Below, in pieces: positions 1 through 8,414 of a stretch of 37,053 nt of DNA. Source of the stretch: Spirochaetaceae bacterium (GTDB taxonomy: Bacteria > Spirochaetota > Spirochaetia > DSM-27196 > SKKC01); NCBI GenBank assembly GCA_003554375.1, contig PWGF01000233.1:1-37053 (forward strand). The letters are read 5' to 3'. Made by a program: the position numbers and the translations under genes. Each line of letters starts with the position of its first letter. Position 1 is the stretch's first letter. The notes beneath the pieces are model-generated. The model did not search any database, was not told the origin of the DNA, and saw only the letters and a list, made by a program, of their open reading frames with translations.

Positions 1-12
1 GGATCTTGATGC

Positions 13-1266
13 ATGCCTGTGCAAGTGGGGGAGGCATGCGCCGCGCGGGCGGGGGCAAGGAGGAAGCGCCTTTTGCGCCAAGGAAAGCAGTTCATAACGA
101 TCACCTTCAGTCTCCTGGCCCTGCTCGCAGCGACGGCACCGGCTGAGCGTGTCCACGAGCCGCGCCTCGCCCCGGCTGACCCCATCGCCGAGGGGATGGG
201 ATCAGCAACGGTCGCGCTTCCCGGAGACGGCCGTTCGTTCTTCAGTAACCCTGCAGGATTCGCGTCGCCCGGTGGAGAGTTGACGGTTGCCACAGGGGCG
301 GGGGCGGTGCGAGCTTCGCGCTCCAGCTTGGCCCGAATGCCTACCGATCTGCTGCTTGGGAACATGTCATTAACGCCGGACGGTCTCCCACGCTATTTCG
401 ATTCCGCCGTGTACGAAGGCCGGTTTCGACAGCGGGGCTCTGCAGGGATAGGCTTCGCCGGTAGTGGTCTTGGGCTAGCCCTCTTCGGAGCCGGGGAGAT
501 GACCTTGGAAGGTGGAGATGAGCCGACGGGGAGCTTGCTGAGTGAGCTGACTCTGGTAGGAGGACTCGGTGCTCCGCTGGAAGCGCTTGGGGGGCGATTC
601 CAATTTGGTGTTTCCGCGCGGCCGTTCGTGCGAATCTACGCCCCCGAGCTGTTCGGGGCGGAGATGGAGCGATATGAGGCGCTTCGTGAGGGGGAGTCCG
701 TAGTGGGAGCGTTCGGTGATGTGCCGACACGGAACGGCTTCGGTATAGCACTGGACGCGGGTGCGCTTTTCGAGCGGGGACCGTTCAGTGTTGGCATAGC
801 GGCGTTTGATATCGGTGATACGTCACTCTCGTATGAGGGGCACCCGTTGAGCAGTGTCGCGGACTCGTTTGCCGACGGCCGGCTGCCGGAAGGCGGAACT
901 GATGGTAACGAGCAGTTTGACCCTGATGCCCGCTACTTGGTACCGATGCAGACGCGCCTCGGAGCGGCCTTTTCCTCGGGTGTTGGCGCCTCTCTCTTCG
1001 GGACTGACTTGCTCTCAGTTACGCTAGGCGCGGAGCTTCGTGACTTACATTCTCTATTCTTCAAATCCTATTCTCCGACCGAGAATCTGCACACCGGGCT
1101 TGAACTGGAGCTTGCGCGTTTTGTTTCCGGACGGGCCGGCTACGCCGGAGGTGACTATACGCTCGGCGCTGGAATCCGGCTGGGCATCTTTCGATTGGAC
1201 AGCACGCTCCGTTTTGCCGAAAATGAAAGTGCGGAAGCTACGTTAGGTGCGTCGATTCGATTTTAG
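13..1266 (+). CDS. UPF0164 / FadL-like outer membrane protein (PorV-like fold), first paralog
   Basis: 417-aa ORF; hydrophobic signal-like segment (FITITFSLLALLAATAPA); 'GMGSATVALPGDGRSFFSNPAGF' motif typical of UPF0164/FadL-type OMPs; ends with a C-terminal aromatic (ASIRF). Exact start uncertain. Confidence 0.75.
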   Translation: MPVQVGEACAARAGARRKRLLRQGKQFITITFSLLALLAATAPAERVHEPRLAPADPIAEGMGSATVALPGDGRSFFSNPAGFASPGGELTVATGAGAVRASRSSLARMPTDLLLGNMSLTPDGLPRYFDSAVYEGRFRQRGSAGIGFAGSGLGLALFGAGEMTLEGGDEPTGSLLSELTLVGGLGAPLEALGGRFQFGVSARPFVRIYAPELFGAEMERYEALREGESVVGAFGDVPTRNGFGIALDAGALFERGPFSVGIAAFDIGDTSLSYEGHPLSSVADSFADGRLPEGGTDGNEQFDPDARYLVPMQTRLGAAFSSGVGASLFGTDLLSVTLGAELRDLHSLFFKSYSPTENLHTGLELELARFVSGRAGYAGGDYTLGAGIRLGIFRLDSTLRFAENESAEATLGASIRF

Positions 1267-1453
1267 ACGCCCGGTCGCCGAGCCTGGGGATTGCGGGCAA
1301 GCGCAAGGTTGCGGCAGCAGCGCCGGTTTGCGGTATTTCGATCCACCTGCAGGTGGTTTCCGCCGAGAGGCAGCGTCTTTCTCGGGACGACGCGAAGCGC
1401 TTCTGTGCCGGCGTGTCGGTCCAATGAGTAGACGTGCGATTAAAGGGGGTCCC

Positions 1454-2134
1454 ATGGGACGAGTACCGGCGGTTATGATCCGGGTGTGCGTGGTCGCGCT
1501 ATTGTCGCTTTCTTTCGTCGCATGCGAGCAGGTGTTTACCACCAACTGGTTCGGGTGGGCTCGGAGTCAGCCCGGCTCTATGTCCGACGAGGGGTTGGAC
1601 CGTTATGCTCGTGACGCGCTCCGCAGCGGAAACGACGTCCGTATGGCCGATGCGTTCGAGGAGCTGGCCGAGCGTTATGAAGACGAAGACGGGGATCTCG
1701 ACGAGCAGTACTGGCCGACGCTTCTGGATCTCGGGTTTGCCGTGTCCGGCGTGGGCGCCGTCGTGCTTTCGTTTCCGGAAGCGGGGGACGAGGGGTTCGC
1801 GGCCCTCGAGACGCAGATTCTGGCGGTTGATGACGAAGTAACGGACAGAACGCTGGCATGCCTCGATGAGATCGAGCCCGAAGCCGCGGGCGGCGATCGC
1901 TTTCTGTATGGGGCGTTGGCGGCGACCTTTCGGGCGGTTCAAGAAGCCGAAGGATGGGACGAGGTAGCGTCTGCTCCCTCCATGGGGGACCTGGATACGG
2001 ACGTTGCCGATAAGCTCGTTCGCGCGTTGGAATATGCGGATGAGGCGGAAAGGCTGCTCCTGGAGGGAGGCAAGATGAACGAGTTAAGAGAAGAGATGAT
2101 CGAAGTGGTCCGGGGGCTCGATCCTGATGAGTGA
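1454..2134 (+). CDS. Putative lipoprotein (SVAC-type lipobox) located between two UPF0164 paralogs
   Basis: In-frame ATG at 1454 preceded by AAAGGGGG; signal MGRVPAVMIRVCVVALLSLSFVAC. The longer ORF start at 1247 looks spurious. Confidence 0.65.
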   Translation: MGRVPAVMIRVCVVALLSLSFVACEQVFTTNWFGWARSQPGSMSDEGLDRYARDALRSGNDVRMADAFEELAERYEDEDGDLDEQYWPTLLDLGFAVSGVGAVVLSFPEAGDEGFAALETQILAVDDEVTDRTLACLDEIEPEAAGGDRFLYGALAATFRAVQEAEGWDEVASAPSMGDLDTDVADKLVRALEYADEAERLLLEGGKMNELREEMIEVVRGLDPDE

Positions 2135-2298
2135 TTCGGCTGCGTGGCCCCTCCAGCTGCGTAGGGCGATACAAGAGACGCCCGATCGCGCTATTCGCCT
2201 CGTCTGAGCAGGTCCCGCCGGGACCTGCAGTGGTATCCGGAGGTCCGGATCGGAATGACCAGATCAGTCGCTTTCGATAGGCGAAAAGGAGAGTTCGT

Positions 2299-3477
2299 GT
2301 GAGGTGGGTTTCGGTTGTTCTAGCAGGTGTTATGACCTTTGCGGCCGCTTTCTCCGCAGCAAGTTGGGAACGAGAGGCGGAGCTCTTCCGCGTGGTCAGC
2401 CCCAGGGCGCGTGCGTTGGGAGGGTATCACGCGGCGATGGCGGATGATTTCTACACCATGTTCAGCAATCCAGCGGGGTTTCGTTCGGTGGAGCGTACGA
2501 TCAACCTTGCAAGAATCGGCGGACACGCGTCGGGTCAGGGATTTCGCCTTCTTGAGCATGCTCTGGACGAGGACTTGGACGCGGAAGCGGTGTTCGGCGA
2601 TGACGGCGCAGCGGAGGATCTCTTAGGTGGCCACGCAGCGCTCGAGGTAACCGGGCCGCTGGCTTTCGGCTACGCGGGGAATGGAGCGGGGTTTGGACTC
2701 TTCAACAGCACAGGCGCAGTAGTCGCGGCGGACGCAGTGGGTGCCACGGAGTTGGTAGTCCGGGAGCACCTTGTCATGCGTGGCGGTTACGCTTTTCGTC
2801 TTGCCGGCGCTCGCGAGTCCTTGCCGACTGTCGACGCCGGCCTCACGTTGAATGCGTTCGTGTTGGGAGAGGGGAGGGACACCGTCCAGCCACTCGATGT
2901 ACCGGACTTGATCGATGATCCGTTTCAGACCGTGCAAGGCGATTTGCCGTTCGCGTTGCGGACGGGGGTCGGGCTTTCGGTGGGATTACTGGTGGACTGG
3001 GGAGGAGATTTCGCGGTCGGTATTACCGCGGATAACGTGTACGCGCCCCGGTTTGGGTTCGAATATGAGTCCCTCGGTGCGTTTATGAACGGCGACGGCG
3101 ATGGTGAGGAGTATACCGATCTCGATCTCGCGCCACTCGATTTGTCCTTCGGCGTAGCGGGCGACGTTCCGATCGGACCGTTGGCGCCTTACATCGACGG
3201 CGTGCGGCTTTTCTTGGATTACCGGGACGCCCTCGATTTCGTCGTGCTCGACCATGCGGATCATCCGCTTCTGAAGCTTAGCTTGGGCAGTGAAGTGACG
3301 GTTCTTGATATCGTCGATCTGCGGTTCGGACTAGGCCGCGGTCTCCCTGCCGTGGGAGTAGGGCTCGATCTGGAGTTTCTGAGCGTGAATGGAGCCGTCT
3401 ATGGCGCGGAGCTCTCTTCGCAACCGGGGGGGAATCCGGTGTATAACGTCGCCTTCGGCATAGACGTCACCTTATAG
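2299..3477 (+). CDS. UPF0164 / FadL-like outer membrane protein, second paralog
   Basis: 392-aa ORF with signal-like N-terminus; 'RARALGGYHAAMADDFYTMFSNPAGF' parallels the first paralog. Confidence 0.75.
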   Translation: MRWVSVVLAGVMTFAAAFSAASWEREAELFRVVSPRARALGGYHAAMADDFYTMFSNPAGFRSVERTINLARIGGHASGQGFRLLEHALDEDLDAEAVFGDDGAAEDLLGGHAALEVTGPLAFGYAGNGAGFGLFNSTGAVVAADAVGATELVVREHLVMRGGYAFRLAGARESLPTVDAGLTLNAFVLGEGRDTVQPLDVPDLIDDPFQTVQGDLPFALRTGVGLSVGLLVDWGGDFAVGITADNVYAPRFGFEYESLGAFMNGDGDGEEYTDLDLAPLDLSFGVAGDVPIGPLAPYIDGVRLFLDYRDALDFVVLDHADHPLLKLSLGSEVTVLDIVDLRFGLGRGLPAVGVGLDLEFLSVNGAVYGAELSSQPGGNPVYNVAFGIDVTL

Positions 3478-3535
3478 AACAAGCGCTCATAGAGCGAGGG
3501 TGGGCTGCTCGCTATGCGTGACGGGCCGGCGGCCG

Positions 3536-3563
3536 TTGACACAAGGCTTGGCCACGGTATAAG
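3536..3563 (+). promoter_or_regulatory. Sigma70-type promoter for tRNA-Lys
   Basis: TTGACA (3536-3541), 16-nt spacer, TATAAG (3558-3563), about 13 nt upstream of the tRNA 5' end. Confidence 0.7.
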
Positions 3564-3576
3564 TTAGCGCCCGTTC

Positions 3577-3649
3577 GGGCCGCTAGCTCAGGTGGTAGAG
3601 CAACGCCCTTTTAAGGCGTGGGTCGATGGTTCGAATCCATCGCGGCTCA
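3577..3649 (+). tRNA. tRNA-Lys (anticodon TTT)
   Basis: GGGCCGC acceptor pairs with GCGGCTC; anticodon arm ACGCC-CTTTTAA-GGCGT; T arm GATGG-TTCGAAT-CCATC. Confidence 0.95.
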
Positions 3650-3896
3650 TTATAGCCCTTTGCTTAGCCGTTGGTTATACTTCTTTCCGCTTCATTGCAT
3701 CCGTACCCTGAGATGCGGTCTGAGAAGGATCGAGTGTGGGAGGTGCGCCGTGCGGCGTTCCCAGATGACAGGCGGTATGGTTGTCGATACCGCGAATGCC
3801 GACTGCGAGCGTTCCCGCGGGTTCTCCGAACGGGGGTTTCCCCGAATCGGATTGACGAGGCGCCCTTTCAAAACGGCGGTTTCGGCTTCCGCGGGT

Positions 3897-5393
3897 TCAC
3901 CTCGGCAGATAGCTGCTGCGAAGCTGCTTGAAAACCGCGTGGCGCCGGCGGAGCCATTCGTGCCGATCGGGACGCGGCTCAACGGGGGCTGAAGGAGGAG
4001 GTGCGGCCCGGGCGACCGCGTCTTCGAAGTCGGAATAGTGTCCGCCGGCAATAGCTCCCAACATTGCAGCCCCGACAGCCGACGCATTGGGTTGCTGCAT
4101 AGGCCGAAGCGGATGGCCGACCGTGTCCGCAAGGAGCTGGAGATACTCGGGGGACCGCGCCCCGCCGCCGCCTACCTTGATGGTGGCTCCGTTGCGCCCT
4201 CCCGCGGCCGCTATTCCCGCGGAACGAAGAACTGCTTCCAGTGCCTCACTGATCGCGAAGACTACGCCCTCCAAAGAGGCGTACCGGAGCGCGCGGCTCG
4301 AATGGGCCCGCCGGAGTCGCAGCCACGCGCCTGTTGCATCCTCACGCATGATCGGTGTCCGCTCACCGGTCAGATACGGCAAGAAGAACGGGCCATCCGG
4401 ATCGCTCGTAGTTTCGCAGCATTCAGCGGCTTCGAGCAGCTGATTCCATTCGATGCCGAGGATGTCGCAGACCCAGGTTAGTGAAGCCCCGGCGTTCTTG
4501 ACGCTTCCCTGAAGGGCGGTACCGCGAAGATGGCTGAAGACGTTCAGTCCGTGATGAACTCCGATCGTACCGAGGGTCGGCGAAACGACCTGGCCCCCGG
4601 TCCCGAGCATTACCTGAACGTCCCCCGGAGCAAGCACGCCGTTAGCAAGACATGCGGCTTGCTGGTCTCCGGCGCCGGTAGCGACGACGGTACCGGGCTC
4701 GAGAGCGAGAATCTGCGCTGCTTCTGTAGTCAGTTTGCCGCCGACTTCGCCAGGCTCCTTGACCGGTGGAAGAATGTGCTCGGGCAGATCGAAGAGCCGG
4801 CATACTTCGGGTGCCCACCGGCGCCTGCCTACATCGAACATGAGCGTAGCCGAGGCGTCGGTAGGGTCGGTCGCGATGTTGCCGGTCATGCGGTAGCGAA
4901 CGTAGTCTTTCACATGGAGAAGGACTGCCGCCTTTTCAAGCGACTCCGGCTCGTTCCGCGCGAGCCATACGAGGGGGCAGAGGGTTAATCCCGCAGCCAC
5001 TTGGTTCTGCACGCGCGAGAGGAGACCGGCCGCGGAGAGCCGCGCTTCGATTTCCGGCACCAGTGGACCCGCACGGGTGTCCATCCAGGTGACGGCCGGA
5101 CGGATCACCGAGCCGGTGTCGTCGAGCAGAACGAATGAGTGCATCTGTCCGGTAAGTCCGACCGCTAAGACTCGTAGTGCGCCTTGGCTCTTTCGAGCTG
5201 CTTCGACGGCCTCGCGGGTAGCTTCGCAGACGGCCAGCCACCACTGCTCGGGTATCTGCTCGGCCCATCCTGAGCCTGGTAAGCTCGTCTCATACGGACG
5301 TTGCGCTTCGCTCAGGATATGCCCGTCGAAGTCGACAAGACATACCTTCAGCGCCGAGGTGCCCAGGTCGACTCCGATTGTCGTCTCTCTCAT
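3897..5393 (-). CDS. xylB: Xylulokinase (FGGY family)
   Basis: 498 aa; IGVDLGTSALKVCLVD N-terminus, GLTGQMHSFVLLDD, TWMDTRA, GTGGQV, KVGGGGARSPEYLQLLAD. Confidence 0.88.
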   Translation of the reverse strand: MRETTIGVDLGTSALKVCLVDFDGHILSEAQRPYETSLPGSGWAEQIPEQWWLAVCEATREAVEAARKSQGALRVLAVGLTGQMHSFVLLDDTGSVIRPAVTWMDTRAGPLVPEIEARLSAAGLLSRVQNQVAAGLTLCPLVWLARNEPESLEKAAVLLHVKDYVRYRMTGNIATDPTDASATLMFDVGRRRWAPEVCRLFDLPEHILPPVKEPGEVGGKLTTEAAQILALEPGTVVATGAGDQQAACLANGVLAPGDVQVMLGTGGQVVSPTLGTIGVHHGLNVFSHLRGTALQGSVKNAGASLTWVCDILGIEWNQLLEAAECCETTSDPDGPFFLPYLTGERTPIMREDATGAWLRLRRAHSSRALRYASLEGVVFAISEALEAVLRSAGIAAAGGRNGATIKVGGGGARSPEYLQLLADTVGHPLRPMQQPNASAVGAAMLGAIAGGHYSDFEDAVARAAPPPSAPVEPRPDRHEWLRRRHAVFKQLRSSYLPR

Positions 5394-5516
5394 AGCCCCA
5401 TGTCCAATTCTGAGTGATATGACCAGACTCGCGTGTTGTCACGGAGGAAGGCGGCTTCCCCGCGCCGGCGCGAGCCCGGGCAGTAGCTGTCGGCCGGAGC
5501 CCGACATGCGAGGATC

Positions 5517-6548
5517 TCACATGAGCGGGATGCCGTCCTTCCTGCACTCCTCCGCCATGGACTCCGGCCAGACCGATGCTTGGACCTCGCCGATGTGTGC
5601 TTTCCGCAGCAGGAACATGCAGAGACGCGACTGCCCGATGCCACCCCCGATCGTCTGGGGAAACTCACCCGCCAGAAACCGCTTGTGCCAGTAGAGCTCC
5701 TGCCGCTCCTGATTCTCCGTCAGAGCGAGCTGCCTGAGCAGCGCCTCACGATCCACTCGAATTCCCATAGACGATAGCTCCAGGGCTTTGTCGCGTACGG
5801 AGTCCCAGACGATGATGTCACCGTTCAGGCCGAAGCGACCGGGAGCTGTTTTCGTGGACCAGTCGTCGTAGTCCGGCGCGCGACGGCCATGAGGTTGCCC
5901 GTCGGAGAGCGCCCCACCGATGCCAACGACGAAAACGGCTCCATACTCTTGCGCAAGGCGGTCTTCGCGCTCTTCCGGGGTGAGCTCCGGATATCGTGTC
6001 CGAGCCTCTTCTGCATGGATTATTGCGATGCTTTCGGAGAGGCGGAGCGGGATGTCGGGATACTGTTCGTGGACGGCAAACTCGGTCCGCTTGACGGCGT
6101 TGTATATTCGCCGCACGATCTCGTACAGGAACGACTCGTTGCGCCGTCCTGATTGCATGACGAGCTCCCAGTCCCACTGGTCCACGTAGATCGAGTGCGT
6201 GGCATCGATGACGTCGTCCGGCCGAATTGCGTTCATGTCCGTGTATATTCCGGTTCCCGTCTCGTAACCGTAGTCGGCGAGCGCCATTCTCTTCCACTTG
6301 GCGAGCGATTGGACAATCTCCATTTCCGCTTCTTCGAGGTGGGCGACCGGAAACCTCACCGGCCGCTCGACGCCGGTCAAATCGTCGTTAATGCCGCTTC
6401 CCCGCCGCACAAATAGCGGCGATGTGGCTCGGAAGAGCCTGAGCTCGGTCGACAGCGTTCGCTCGAAAAAGGTCTTGATCTGCTTGATCGCGGTCTCGGT
6501 TTGCTTGATATCCAGAATAGGCCGATACGGCTTCGGTACAATCGACAT
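5517..6548 (-). CDS. asnA: Aspartate--ammonia ligase
   Basis: 343 aa; LFRATSPLFVRRGSGINDDLTGVERPV and GRFGLNGDIIVWDSV, QTIGGGIGQSRLCMFLL motifs of AsnA. Confidence 0.93.
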   Translation of the reverse strand: MSIVPKPYRPILDIKQTETAIKQIKTFFERTLSTELRLFRATSPLFVRRGSGINDDLTGVERPVRFPVAHLEEAEMEIVQSLAKWKRMALADYGYETGTGIYTDMNAIRPDDVIDATHSIYVDQWDWELVMQSGRRNESFLYEIVRRIYNAVKRTEFAVHEQYPDIPLRLSESIAIIHAEEARTRYPELTPEEREDRLAQEYGAVFVVGIGGALSDGQPHGRRAPDYDDWSTKTAPGRFGLNGDIIVWDSVRDKALELSSMGIRVDREALLRQLALTENQERQELYWHKRFLAGEFPQTIGGGIGQSRLCMFLLRKAHIGEVQASVWPESMAEECRKDGIPLM

Positions 6549-6590
6549 GGCGGTGAGAATAGTGTGGTTAAGGCCGGAAGAGCAACCCTG

Positions 6591-8411
6591 TCACGGTACG
6601 AGCGCGCCGGCCTGTGCAATGACTCCGCCCAGGAGAAATGCCGTGAGAACCGTCAGGACAAGTAACGCGATCGCAGCGCGCAGGCCGAGCTCTCTGGCCA
6701 AAGTGGCTACCACGGCAATGCACGGCACGTAGAAAAGTCCGACTGTGGCGCCCACGAAAGTCTGAAGCGTCGTGATCTCCATGTCCAGGAGCGGAAGCAC
6801 GGTGAGCTCCCGCCGCACGACGCCGAGTAGCAGCGGCGTCGCAGCCTCCTCCGGGAGACGAAGCCAGCCGGTCACGATGGGTGAGAGAAGCGCGCCGACC
6901 CGAGTCAGGATTCGGGTTTCGTAGAGGACCGCCGCGACGCCGACAGCCGCGACCATCGGGAGGGCACCGTCGACGAGGAAGTGCCGGACTCTTGCCAGAA
7001 GCTTCCGGCCCAGAACGCGCGGCTGTGGCACCAGGAGCTCCGGGATCTCCAGGATGAGTTCCGAGCGGCGGCCGGGAAGGAGTGCGTCCATCGCGAGACC
7101 TGCGACGGCGATGACGGCGAAGGAGAGACCGAAGAGCGCGACGACAAGCAGTATGCTCCGCTCGGCAAGCAGCGCAAAGATAGCGCCGGTTTGGGCAATG
7201 CATGGGACGGCAAGCGATATGAGGGTCGCCACGATGGCGCGTTCTCTGCCGGATCCCATGGCGCGCGTCGAGAGAATGCCCGGAATCGCGCATCCGTACC
7301 CAAGCAGGAGCGAGATGACATGTGACCCCCGCAATCCGATCTTACCCAGAAGCCCGTCGAGGAGAATTGCCAGTCGCGGAAGGTATCCGGAGTCCTCGAG
7401 GAGAGCCAGCACGAAGTAGAAGGAGAGTACGTATGGCAGCACCAGGGTAAACGGCCACTCGATGCCTTTGATGAGGAAGCCGTACTCGCCGATGAGAACG
7501 TCACGGGCAATCCCGGCCGGGACGAGTGACGCGACCCCTTCGCTCAAGGCCGGGAAGAGGTATCCTCGAGCTATAGGGAGGAGGAATGCCTGTCGAACCC
7601 CCATCCCGATGCCCACGATTGCCCCGAAGCTCACCGCAAGCACCCCGAAGGCAATCAGGAGTCCCGGCCACGGGTGCACCAGGGCGTCGCTCTGCGCTGG
7701 GTAGGATGCGGTCCGATCCCGCGGGTGGCCCGCCGGAGGCGCAGGTGCGGCCGGATTCCGCCCTTCGAGGTCCTGGATCTCCTCGAAGTGATCGGGGCAG
7801 TTGGAGCGCTCGGAGACGCATTCCTGTGCGATCTCTTCCGCGTGACGCCAGTAATCGCCTGTGAACGGTTCGGGGACTCTCGGGTGACTCAAAGTATCGG
7901 CAGCCGCAGCCTCCAATCGGTCCAAGCCCCACCCCGTGGGAGCGGCAGTGGGGATCACCGGTACGCCGAGGCGCTTCGCCAGAGTCTCCGAATCGATGTG
8001 TTTCCCCTTAGCGCCGGCAATGTCGCTTCGGTTGAGCGCGACCACCGTAGGCTGCCCCGCGGGAAGAATTTCGAGAATGAGGTGTATGCTACTATCCAGG
8101 TTGACCGCGTCGGCAACGATGAGAACGAGGTCGGCCGGCTCGCGGAGCATGGTGGTGGTGACTCGCTCGGCCTCGTTTGTTGCCGAAAGCGAATACGACC
8201 CGGGTAGGTCGATCAGGGATATCCGGTGGTCGCCGAGCCTGCCCGTGCCCTGAGCAACGTCCACCGTGGTCCCCGGGTAGTTCGCCACCAAGGTCCCGAG
8301 TCCGGTGAGCCGGTTAAAAATGACGCTCTTGCCGACGTTCGGCGGTCCGGCAAGAAGCACGCGGCGCGTGCCTCTGCAATGGGCTGTTCGAGAAGCTTTG
8401 TGGCATCTCAT
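6591..8411 (-). CDS. feoB: Ferrous iron transport protein B (short, divergent permease core)
   Basis: 606 aa; G1 GPPNVGKS, VANYPGTTVDVAQG, G3 DLPGSYSL, G4 NRSD; Gate-type repeats around GYGCAIPGILSTRAM and multiple TM helices. Start lies 3 nt after the stop of the upstream FeoA-fusion ORF. Confidence 0.88.
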   Translation of the reverse strand: MRCHKASRTAHCRGTRRVLLAGPPNVGKSVIFNRLTGLGTLVANYPGTTVDVAQGTGRLGDHRISLIDLPGSYSLSATNEAERVTTTMLREPADLVLIVADAVNLDSSIHLILEILPAGQPTVVALNRSDIAGAKGKHIDSETLAKRLGVPVIPTAAPTGWGLDRLEAAAADTLSHPRVPEPFTGDYWRHAEEIAQECVSERSNCPDHFEEIQDLEGRNPAAPAPPAGHPRDRTASYPAQSDALVHPWPGLLIAFGVLAVSFGAIVGIGMGVRQAFLLPIARGYLFPALSEGVASLVPAGIARDVLIGEYGFLIKGIEWPFTLVLPYVLSFYFVLALLEDSGYLPRLAILLDGLLGKIGLRGSHVISLLLGYGCAIPGILSTRAMGSGRERAIVATLISLAVPCIAQTGAIFALLAERSILLVVALFGLSFAVIAVAGLAMDALLPGRRSELILEIPELLVPQPRVLGRKLLARVRHFLVDGALPMVAAVGVAAVLYETRILTRVGALLSPIVTGWLRLPEEAATPLLLGVVRRELTVLPLLDMEITTLQTFVGATVGLFYVPCIAVVATLARELGLRAAIALLVLTVLTAFLLGGVIAQAGALVP

Positions 8412-8414
8412 GCG

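Noticed and set aside
13-1266. tRNA-adjacent genomic island around tRNA-Lys (3577-3649)
   Set aside because: No integrase, no direct repeat of the tRNA 3' end, and flanking genes are ordinary chromosomal genes.
1247-1453. N-terminal extension of the 295-aa lipoprotein ORF
   Set aside because: A lipoprotein signal begins at ATG 1454 with a good RBS; the upstream part is unlikely to be translated.
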